In this document: positions 44,230 to 51,586 of the stretch, piece by piece
Layout: every line of letters starts with the position of its first letter
Position numbering within the stretch: position 1 is the stretch's first letter
Source of the DNA: Streptomyces sp. XM4193
GTDB taxonomy: Bacteria > Actinomycetota > Actinomycetes > Streptomycetales > Streptomycetaceae
Reading direction: 5' to 3'
DNA: 64,000 nucleotides
Assembly (NCBI RefSeq): GCF_023072595.1
Contig: NZ_JALLGK010000003.1
Coordinates: 186,001 to 250,000, forward strand
Notes under the pieces: generated by a model
Database searches by the model: none
Told to the model about the DNA's origin: nothing
The model's input: the letters and a program-made list of their open reading frames with translations, nothing else
Made by a program: the position numbers and the translations under genes

Positions 44230-44241
44230 ACTTGAAGTATG
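44227..44241. promoter_or_regulatory. TA autoregulatory palindrome overlapping the start codon
   Basis: CATACTT-G-AAGTATG, perfect 7-bp arms. On the minus strand CATACT can be the -10 box, six bases before ATG, giving a leaderless transcript; binding by the RHH antitoxin here would block both polymerase and initiation. Confidence 0.65.
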
Positions 44242-44324
44242 CCACGTCGATCGACTCGGGGCCCATGGCGGAGAACGCAGATCCTTTGGGGTATTTCGCC
44301 GTCCACTCACGCACCGCTGTCGGG

Positions 44325-44477
44325 TCAGCCGCTGACCTGCTCCGCATTAGGCAGCACGACACCTGGCACGGTTGTGCGTCGCTTCTCTTTGCAGCGGGAG
44401 TCGCACCGCGCACGGTGATGGAGGCCCTGAGGCATTCGCAGGTCGGCGTCACTGCGGACGTCCACAGCCGCGTCAGC
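44325..44477 (+). pseudogene. Tyrosine-recombinase (integrase) C-terminal remnant
   Basis: The translated stretch RQHDTWHGCASLLFAAGVAPRTVMEALRHSQ, then VTADVHSRVS, matches the end of phage/ICE integrases (typical form HDLRHSCATLLLAAGVHPRVVMEILGHSQ ... YSHV). The upstream catalytic domain is missing and the H-x-x-R box has W in place of R, so the gene is dead. It reads toward the tRNA fragment at 44579, where an integrase gene normally abuts its att site. Confidence 0.72.
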
Positions 44478-44539
44478 CGGAGGGGGGCGTCGGTCTCCGA
44501 AGCGCCGCAGGCGAGGGGCTGCCGTCAACTGCTGCCGTC

Positions 44540-44575
44540 AAAAGGCCCCGGATCGTGGTCGGTCCGGGGCCTTTT
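44540..44575. terminator. tRNA-associated terminator hairpin
   Basis: A perfect 13-bp stem AAAAGGCCCCGGA / TCCGGGGCCTTTT with a 10-nt loop, immediately 3' of the minus-strand tRNA fragment. It has A/T tracts on both sides and is likely bidirectional. Confidence 0.8.
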
Positions 44576-44578
44576 CAC

Positions 44579-44624
44579 TGGTGCCCCCGGCAGGATTCGA
44601 ACCTGCGACACCCGCTTTAGGAGT
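44579..44624 (-). other. 3' fragment of tRNA-Arg(CCT), att-site copy A
   Basis: Read on the minus strand: anticodon loop CTCCTAAA, then a perfect T-arm (GCAGG-TTCGAAT-CCTGC), 3' acceptor strand CGGGGGCA and CCA. The 5' acceptor, D-arm and 5' anticodon stem are absent: the sequence beyond is unrelated. This is the usual core of a tRNA-targeting integrative element, left as attL or attR. Confidence 0.75.
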
Positions 44625-44885
44625 TTTTCCCGGGGGGAGAGCTGTGACCTGCGGAAACGTCGACCGTAGGGCAGCTGGTCTGGAAAAACACCCCTCCGTA
44701 GTTCTCGCGATTTCGCGGGGTTTCCCGTCCTCATGTGTGCTGAATCCGTTCTGGCCGGGGTGCCCGGATGTGCTCTCAGGGCATCGCGCTGTTGGTGGCT
44801 GGGGAAACCGATATGAAGCCGTTCGTCTCCCGCGTCGTACCTGGTAGCCTGCGGCACTTGGCGGGCTGTTGACTCAGGGGGACAG

Positions 44886-45257
44886 GTGCAGATCACGCTT
44901 CGTCTGGTGGACGCGGATGCGGACGAGTTGGGGGCACTGGAGGACTGGCTTCGGTCTGAACGCGCATTGCGGCGCGTGCTGATCCGGCGCGAGCACGCAC
45001 CCACACGCCCAGGAGACATGGGAGTGCTGGCAGACTGCCTGCAATTTGCTATAGACGCGGGATTGGTCGGCGTACTGGCGCAGTCACTCATCGACTACTG
45101 GAGGTCGAGGGTCGACTCCCGCCCGGCGGAGGACAGGCCGGCGCTCCGTATCGAACGCGTCGACGCTCCCGACGGCACCCGGACGGTCACCATCGAGGCA
45201 CGCGATCCCGAGGCTGCCGAGGCGGTACTTCGCGAACTTCCCAGTGCCTTTGAGTAG
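44886..45257 (+). CDS. EACC1-like effector-associated component
   Basis: 123 residues from GTG 44886 with GGGGGA three bases upstream. The N-terminus QITLRLVDADADELGALEDWL and the middle GDMGVLADCLQFAIDAG then GVLAQSLIDYWRSR match the small actinobacterial family called effector-associated constant component EACC1. It has an N-terminal strand, helix, GxMG turn and hydrophobic helix, then a basic/acidic C-terminal hairpin (RTVTIEARDPEAAEAVLREL). EACC1 proteins are encoded just upstream of caspase/STAND effector genes and are thought to couple recognition or membrane association to the effector. The next gene starts three bases after this stop. A weak TTCGTC-17-TAGCCT promoter lies ~40 bp upstream. 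Confidence 0.8.
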   Translation: MQITLRLVDADADELGALEDWLRSERALRRVLIRREHAPTRPGDMGVLADCLQFAIDAGLVGVLAQSLIDYWRSRVDSRPAEDRPALRIERVDAPDGTRTVTIEARDPEAAEAVLRELPSAFE

Positions 45258-45260
45258 TTC

Positions 45261-48200
45261 ATGAACGCCCAGCTGCCTACCCCGGAGAAGTCACGAGCCG
45301 TTTTCATCGCGTCGGGTGTCTTCAACAACAGCGCGTTCACCGACCTCGACGCAGTGGTACGCACGGCCGAAACGCTCAAGGACCGGCTGCGCGATCCTGC
45401 CGTGTGGGGGATCAGCAACGCACACTGCAGGGTGATCAAGGCGCACGAGTGGACTCGTGAGGAAATACTCAAGGCCGTCGAGGCGGACTCCGAGGCGGCG
45501 GAGGACTGCTTCGTCCTCTACTTCGCGGGTCACGGTGTCAACGAGAACGGACAGCTGCTGCTGCCCCTCCTGTACTCCACGGCCGGTATGCCGAGCTCCA
45601 TGCTCGAATTCGGCCACCTGATGAGGGAAGTGGGCAAAGGGCGTGCGCAGACCAAGCTCGCGCTGATCGACTGCTGCCATGCCGGACTGGCCATGGGCGA
45701 CCTGCCCTTCGAGCAGCACGTGGCGGGCGAGGCGCCCGAGGGCTGCTACGTCATCGCGGCTTGCGAAGCGAACCGTACCGCCAAGTCGCCCGAGGACCAT
45801 GAGTTCACGGCCTTCGGAGGGGCACTGATCAGCTGCCTCGCGAAGGGCGGCCCATCCGATCAGGAGTTCTGGACGCCTGCGCAACTCCTCACGCAAATCG
45901 ACGGGCTGCTCACGGCCGAGAAACATCCGCAGCCGGTCACCAACGGATCCCCGGTCGGCGAACTGCCCTGGGTGAAGAACCGACGCTACGAAAAACCCTT
46001 CAAGGCCGCCGACCTCTCGGGGCCTGCGGCGAGCGGCGACACCCGGACGCCGGCGCAGGCCGAGAAGGTCCGGTACCTGGGCCCCGACCCGTTGCCGCTC
46101 CCGATTCCGTTCCTCGGCCGCGACGCGCTGCTGGGCAAGGCGCATCAACTCGTCCATGTGGGCAAGGTCCTGCCCGTGACCGGCCGCGAGCAGGTGGGCA
46201 AGTCCGCGCTGCTCACCGCGCTCGTGGCCGAGGCCGACTCGTTGAGACAGCTTCCTCTCCCGCCCGTGGTTCTGGAGATCGAGCCCAGCTCGGCGGCCGA
46301 GAGCCCGCTGCTGGAGGCGATCGCCAGAGCCCTGCACCAGACCCTGGACGACAGCGAGCTCTCGGCGACGGTCGAACCCAGGACGGACAGCCTGCTCGGC
46401 CTTGTCCTGCCCCGTCAGGTCAAGGGCAGAAGCCTGATCCTCGTCATCAAGGCGTCCCACATCGACCTCACGCGCCCCGAACTCCGCACGGAACTCAACG
46501 AGTTGCTCAAGCAGGACGTCTTCAAGCGGGCCGCCGTCATCGTGGAGACCACCGACTCCGTCCAGATCGACGGGGGACTCTGGCGGCCGTTCGACGTGCC
46601 CGCGCTGACCCCGCCCGACGCACAACTGCTCATCCGTGACTGGCTCACCGGCGAGAACCTCGTCACGGACGTCGAGGCGCTGGAACTGGTGGGCTACGAC
46701 GAGATAGTGCGCCGCCCCGGGATCATCGAACGCGCCGTCCGTCTCGTTTCCCGGCAACGCCGCAGCGGCAGCTTCGAGAACTTCCTCGCCGGGCTCGACA
46801 CCGACTCCGGAACGGCGCAGGAGGTCGCGCCCGAGGAGTTCGACCAGGCCCTCATGGAGGCCGCGGAGCCGACGATCGCCGGCGCACTGGAAAGGGCCTG
46901 GTCCACCGTGGGGAGCGCGGACCGGACCAAAGGGCAGGCCGTTCTCACCGTATGGGGAATCGTGGACGAACTGCCCCTCCCCGTGGACGTTCTGCAGCGT
47001 GTGGGGCTGCCGAAAGACGCGCTGCGGGTGCTCTTCAACGAGGGCGTCCTAGTCCCCTGGCGCCCGCCCACCGACTCGGCGCCCGCGGCCGGGCGCACCC
47101 CCTGCCTGGAGGTCAGCCCGGTCAGCAGGGAGGCGCTCAGGACCGATCTGCTGCGTACCGTACGTCCCGCCGCCGAAGCCGGTGCAGACGGAGCCCTCGA
47201 CGACCTCGACCAGCGGCTCACCGCCGCGGCCCGGCTGCTGGGGTCCGCCGTGCTGCCGGACGGGAAGGCGGATGGAGCCTCGGAAGACGTGCCCCATGTC
47301 ATCGAGGTGCTGCGCCGGGCGACGGGATGGCTCGACCGCCATGTCCCCGATGTGCTGGCAGGGCTGCGCTACCGGCTCGGCCTGTACGTCAACAGCCAGT
47401 ACACGGACGCGCGCCTGCTCCCGGTGGCGCAGACGATTGATGTAGTCACGCCCGCCGAATTGCCGTCGGTCCCACAGGAGACGGCAGCGGCGCCTACGGC
47501 CGTGGCGGGCAGCCCGCACACCGGTCAGGACGGTGCGGCGAACGGCAGAGAGGCCAGGAGCGGCGCCGTACAGCCGTGGGAGCGGATCGACGAGTTGTAC
47601 GCCGCCGCCGGCCGCCTTAATCTGGCGTCCCGTGCATCGGCACGGGAGGCGAACGCCGGGAGGATATTCCTCTCCGTGTTCGAGTACGCCGTATCCCTTC
47701 TGGAAGCATGCGACGAGGCCGCACCCTGGCACGTGCTGCGCGCGGTCGACCAGTGCGGCTTTCACGGGGCGCGTCGCCTTCGCGTGCTCGCCGAGATCGT
47801 TCCCGCCCGCGAACGGCTGGCGCGGCAACTGACGGCCCACAACGAAGACCGGACCGACTTCCGGCTGAACCACTCGCTCTGGTCGGTGTCCTGGACCCTC
47901 AACACGGCCGCCGCCCAGATCGCCGCCGACGACAAAGCCGGCGCTGGTGCCACGCTCCAGCTGAGTGAGCGGCTCCTTGAAACACTCCCCCCGGCGCCGG
48001 ACGCGCGGGCCCGCCAGACCCGGAACTGGCTCAGCTACCGCATGGCAGGACTGCGCCGGGTGACCGCGGTGACCGCGGACGAGCGGCGCACTGCCCTGCG
48101 CTCGGCCTACGACCTCGCCCGCGAGAACACTCTCTTGGCCGCCGACATGCCCGAGCGCCTGCAGCAGTGGACACACAATCTCCTGACGAGCGGGTACTCG

Positions 48201-50003
48201 TACGCGCAGGAAACACGGGAGGACCGAGAGCGGCTGAACCTGGCCGAGGAGACCCTGTCCACGCTAGAGGATGTCTGGGGGCCCAGGGACGAGTGGGCGA
48301 TGCCCCTGCTCGCCGAGGCCGCCAGCTTCCTGCGCAGAGTGCACGCCCGGCACGCCGACTCGGAGTTGCAGTACGCGGGCGCCAGGGAAGTCCTCGCCCT
48401 CTTGCACGACCGGGACCGGGGCTCCGGCCAGGGGGCGGGACCCGTCACCGCCATGGGCGCGGACAACATGATCGAACTCGCGGAGGCACACGCGTTCCTG
48501 GCCTACGTACAGCGAGAGCGCAACGAGCAGTCTGCGGCGCGGCAGAGCCTCCGGCACGGCGTCCAAATAGCCCGGAAGGCGGCGAAGGAGCTCCCCTCCA
48601 CGCATGCGTACAAGACCTGGCTCCGTCTGCTCCGCACCATGCAGGACTGGTTCGGGGGCGGTCGCGGACGGACCCTGCTTCCGGAGCATGCCAAGGCCGT
48701 CGAGGAAATCCGCCGCTGGCTCGACAGCCGTCAGGAGACACGGTACGGGAACCAGTCGATGGCCCTGCTGCACCTGTGGTGCCTGGACAGCGACTGGCGA
48801 CGGGAGGGCAGCCTGCCAGTCGCGGCGAAGGAGCTGGCCCCGCACACGAGCTGGAACACCGGCCGTTCTCCGGAGCAGGTGCGGGCGGACCAGGTCAACC
48901 GGGCGCGCTGGAACACGCTGCAGGCGCACGAGCGGGTCTACGGTCCGACATGGGCCCTGTACGACGCCCGCCTCAGAATCAGGCGTGAGTACCAACGCTG
49001 GAGCGCGATCTACGGCAAGCACCCACACGAAGTCGATCACAGACCTGTCTGGGAACTCCTGGACAAGGCCGAGAAGCTGTTCCCGCGGAACCTGGACGTC
49101 ATGCGGGCCCGCGCGTTCTACCACCGCTACATCTGGGAGTACGGTGAAGCGGCCCGGCTGCACGCCGAGGCGGCCCGGCAGGAGAGGGACGGAGACCGCC
49201 GCCGCCGTGGTCTGGTCGACGCTTCTGAGTGTCTGCTGAGCCAGGCGCTCTACCAGGAGGGGATGACGGCCCTGGAACGCGAGTCGGCGTTGCGGACGGC
49301 TTCGGAATACCTGCGGGAGGTGGCCGGACTCCACTCGCAGACGCACCGTGTGTCCCTGCTGTCCGCGCGTATCGCCCTGGAACTGGACAGGCCGGTGGAC
49401 TGGGACCTGGCCGACTCCAAGTTCGCCGAGCTCATCGGCGACAACTACGTCGGCAATGTGGGCCGCTATCTCAATGAGCGCCGGAACCGAGCGGCCGTGG
49501 AGACGCGTGGGAATGCCGGCATCGAGGTGGGAGACCACGCGGATGCCGGGGAATGGAAAAAGGCCACGGACCCCCAAGAGTCGTTCGCGGTGGACGACGT
49601 TTTGGAAGAGCACTTCACCGACGTCGATGTCCTGAGGTCCTTGGGGAGCCTCTACCTACGGCGTTCCATCCTCAGTGCGGAGCATGACCCGGAAGCGGCC
49701 CGTGCTAGTGCTTGGCGTGCCTACAACTGCTTCGACGGACGCAGGGTGATGGAGACGGATCTCAACGGTCAGGAGAAGGTCGACACCGCTTTCCTACGTG
49801 GTCAAACCATCACGTGGGCCGCGGAACTCACGGCCTCCGCTTCTCCCTTCCCTGGTGAGAGTGGACGACAGCGTGGATGGCTGCACCTCGCGGAGTCCCG
49901 GTTGCAGTCGGCTCGTAGCCGCAGTGCGGGTAGCTTTCACGGACTGATCTGCACATGGGATGAACGCTTGCGGGCGCTGAAGAGCACGCTGAATGACCAA
50001 TGA
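45261..50003 (+). CDS. Caspase-like / STAND NTPase / helical-repeat conflict effector
   Basis: 1580 residues, cytoplasmic. Residues ~10-240 form a caspase-like C14 peptidase: strand-forming AVFIASGVF, catalytic His91 in YFAGHGV, catalytic Cys139 in LIDCCHAG. A P-loop NTPase follows (~283-510): Walker A GREQVGKS with K314; the Walker B region LILVIKASHID is atypical. The remaining ~1000 residues are helical, with repeat-like segments (RMAGLRRVTAVTADERRTALRSAYDLAREN; AFLAYVQRERNEQSAARQSLRHG; MRARAFYHRYIWEYGEAARLHAEAARQE) resembling TPRs. Such proteins are regulated suicide proteases: the repeats sense a trigger, the NTPase oligomerises and the caspase cuts. The codon pattern is normal high-GC. 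It forms a two-gene operon with EACC1. Confidence 0.85.
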   Translation: MNAQLPTPEKSRAVFIASGVFNNSAFTDLDAVVRTAETLKDRLRDPAVWGISNAHCRVIKAHEWTREEILKAVEADSEAAEDCFVLYFAGHGVNENGQLLLPLLYSTAGMPSSMLEFGHLMREVGKGRAQTKLALIDCCHAGLAMGDLPFEQHVAGEAPEGCYVIAACEANRTAKSPEDHEFTAFGGALISCLAKGGPSDQEFWTPAQLLTQIDGLLTAEKHPQPVTNGSPVGELPWVKNRRYEKPFKAADLSGPAASGDTRTPAQAEKVRYLGPDPLPLPIPFLGRDALLGKAHQLVHVGKVLPVTGREQVGKSALLTALVAEADSLRQLPLPPVVLEIEPSSAAESPLLEAIARALHQTLDDSELSATVEPRTDSLLGLVLPRQVKGRSLILVIKASHIDLTRPELRTELNELLKQDVFKRAAVIVETTDSVQIDGGLWRPFDVPALTPPDAQLLIRDWLTGENLVTDVEALELVGYDEIVRRPGIIERAVRLVSRQRRSGSFENFLAGLDTDSGTAQEVAPEEFDQALMEAAEPTIAGALERAWSTVGSADRTKGQAVLTVWGIVDELPLPVDVLQRVGLPKDALRVLFNEGVLVPWRPPTDSAPAAGRTPCLEVSPVSREALRTDLLRTVRPAAEAGADGALDDLDQRLTAAARLLGSAVLPDGKADGASEDVPHVIEVLRRATGWLDRHVPDVLAGLRYRLGLYVNSQYTDARLLPVAQTIDVVTPAELPSVPQETAAAPTAVAGSPHTGQDGAANGREARSGAVQPWERIDELYAAAGRLNLASRASAREANAGRIFLSVFEYAVSLLEACDEAAPWHVLRAVDQCGFHGARRLRVLAEIVPARERLARQLTAHNEDRTDFRLNHSLWSVSWTLNTAAAQIAADDKAGAGATLQLSERLLETLPPAPDARARQTRNWLSYRMAGLRRVTAVTADERRTALRSAYDLARENTLLAADMPERLQQWTHNLLTSGYSYAQETREDRERLNLAEETLSTLEDVWGPRDEWAMPLLAEAASFLRRVHARHADSELQYAGAREVLALLHDRDRGSGQGAGPVTAMGADNMIELAEAHAFLAYVQRERNEQSAARQSLRHGVQIARKAAKELPSTHAYKTWLRLLRTMQDWFGGGRGRTLLPEHAKAVEEIRRWLDSRQETRYGNQSMALLHLWCLDSDWRREGSLPVAAKELAPHTSWNTGRSPEQVRADQVNRARWNTLQAHERVYGPTWALYDARLRIRREYQRWSAIYGKHPHEVDHRPVWELLDKAEKLFPRNLDVMRARAFYHRYIWEYGEAARLHAEAARQERDGDRRRRGLVDASECLLSQALYQEGMTALERESALRTASEYLREVAGLHSQTHRVSLLSARIALELDRPVDWDLADSKFAELIGDNYVGNVGRYLNERRNRAAVETRGNAGIEVGDHADAGEWKKATDPQESFAVDDVLEEHFTDVDVLRSLGSLYLRRSILSAEHDPEAARASAWRAYNCFDGRRVMETDLNGQEKVDTAFLRGQTITWAAELTASASPFPGESGRQRGWLHLAESRLQSARSRSAGSFHGLICTWDERLRALKSTLNDQ

Positions 50004-50139
50004 GGCACCCCAAACACCAAACCAGGACTGCTGGTCCCGGGGTTTAGCGCCCTTGAAGCAATCCGTGTCCGTATGCGTGCTGTGACCACAGGAGCCCTTC
50101 CGCCCATCGGACGGAAGAGCCTCTGACCAGGTGTTTCTC

Positions 50140-50182
50140 TGTGCCCCGGCAGGATTCGAACCTGCGACACCTGCTTCAGGAG
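50140..50182 (-). other. 3' fragment of tRNA-Arg(CCT), att-site copy C
   Basis: Minus strand: CTCCTGAAGCAGGTGTCGCAGG, T-loop TTCGAAT, CCTGCCGGGGCACA. It matches copy A at about 39 of 44 positions, with one missing C in the acceptor strand and no CCA. Again the 5' half of the tRNA is absent. A and C lie in the same orientation and bracket the EACC1-caspase operon. Confidence 0.72.
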
Positions 50183-50608
50183 TGGGATCGAATCCTTGCC
50201 AGGTGGTGCTCGGTGACGCTGGGCGGTGCCGTCCGTGCACGTCAGCGCCCCCGGCCTTCCGCCTGGCCATGCCTCCTGTCAGCGAGTGCCGCTCCATCCG
50301 CTCACGCATCGCTCACGCATCCAGCGCCTCTGACGAGCGGCGCTCCTGGTGATCGGTGAGCCCTGCACTGGTCGCCGAGAGGAGGGACATCTCTCAAGGA
50401 GGTCACGTGCCTGGTGTCGACGGCGGTTGAACTTAAGCGACGCCGAGACCTGGATGTCGCCTGAGATGATGGACGAGTCCCGGGTAGGAATCGTCTGGAC
50501 CAGCGTTGTCACTGGTCTGCACTACCGTCTCGATTCGTGACACCCTGAGGCTGCTCTCCGGTGACCTGTGGAGCGGGCCGGTGACCCAGGAAGGAGTGCC
50601 CGAGTCTC
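50183..50608. other. Intergenic region before the AAA/subtilase operon
   Basis: About 425 bp. Short open frames on both strands lack family-like sequence. The AAA+ gene's promoter should lie here; a GGAAGGAG site sits 11-18 bases before its ATG, a rather long spacing. Confidence 0.35.
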
Positions 50609-51586
50609 ATGGCTGCGTCTGCTGAACATGTTAGGGCGCTAGTGGAGGCGCATGCGGCGGGCGATGACCGTGGCTTCTACTCGGTCGCTCTGCAGGTGGC
50701 GGCGACAGAAGCACGCCAGGGCCACACACGCGCCGCTGCTTCACTTCGGGACTTCATCGACGCTGCCAGAAAGTCGCGTGTCCGCCGTCTGGAGCCAGTG
50801 GCATCGCCACCTCCAGAGGGTGAGCTGGCCGGGATGCTCAGCCACAACCATCCCGAGTATGGCCTGGACCAGATGACCCTCGACCCTGAGGTGCGGATGC
50901 ATCTCGATAGAGTCCTGTCCGAGCAGCGGCAGCGAGGAAAGCTGGCGGACTTCGGTTTCTCACCTGCCCATCGCATGCTGCTAACCGGCCCGCCCGGAAC
51001 AGGTAAGAGCATGTCGGCGTCGGTGATGGCACACGAGCTAGGCTTGCCGCTATACACCATCCGGCTCGACGGGCTCATCAGCCGGTTCATGGGTGAAACA
51101 GCGGCGAAGCTGCGCATGGTCTTTGATGCAGTTGAGCGCACGCGCGCGGTGTACCTCTTCGACGAGTTCGACGCCCTCGGAGCAGAGAGGATCGCGGGCA
51201 ATGATGTTGGCGAGGCCAGGCGCATCCTGAACTCGTTCCTTCTGTTCCTCGATGAACTGGAGCCGCGCAGCCTGGTGATTGCGGCGACCAATCACGCAGG
51301 AATTTTGGACCGTGCGCTGTTCCGCCGATTCGACCTCGTCGTGGGTTACGACCGACCGAGCCGGAGCGAGGCCGTGGAGATCCTCCGTCGTCGGCTATCG
51401 GTTATGGACACATCACGTGTGTCCTGGGCTGAGGTAGCGTCAGGGACAACTGGACTCAGCCATGCGGAACTCGTGGCTGCGGCCGAATCGGCCGCGAAAC
51501 AAGCGATCCTCGGAGGAAGCGACGTGATCGACCCAGCCGTACTCGATAGGGCCCTGGCCGAGCGTCGTGCCACCGCCGGTGCCTGA
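50609..51586 (+). CDS. AAA+ ATPase (partner of the S8 protease)
   Basis: 325 residues. A ~90-residue helical N-terminal region precedes one AAA+ module: Walker A GPPGTGKS (127-134), pore-loop-like RFMGETAAKLR, Walker B VYLFDEFDA (D185/E186), sensor 1 AATNH and Arg fingers in ALFRRFD. It resembles proteasome/FtsH/katanin-type unfoldase ATPases rather than STANDs. The subtilase gene overlaps its 3' end, so the two proteins are made together. Likely role: recognise or remodel a target and feed or control the protease. Confidence 0.87.
   Translation: MAASAEHVRALVEAHAAGDDRGFYSVALQVAATEARQGHTRAAASLRDFIDAARKSRVRRLEPVASPPPEGELAGMLSHNHPEYGLDQMTLDPEVRMHLDRVLSEQRQRGKLADFGFSPAHRMLLTGPPGTGKSMSASVMAHELGLPLYTIRLDGLISRFMGETAAKLRMVFDAVERTRAVYLFDEFDALGAERIAGNDVGEARRILNSFLLFLDELEPRSLVIAATNHAGILDRALFRRFDLVVGYDRPSRSEAVEILRRRLSVMDTSRVSWAEVASGTTGLSHAELVAAAESAAKQAILGGSDVIDPAVLDRALAERRATAGA

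Noticed and set aside
44579..44624. Complete tRNA-Arg gene
   Set aside because: Only the anticodon loop, T-arm and 3' acceptor are present; no D-arm or 5' acceptor follows, so it is a fragment (likewise 50140-50182).
50279..50512. 77-codon open frame on the - strand before the AAA gene
   Set aside because: Some protein-like composition but no ribosome site, no family resemblance and it lies in att-site flanking DNA; too weak to report as a gene.
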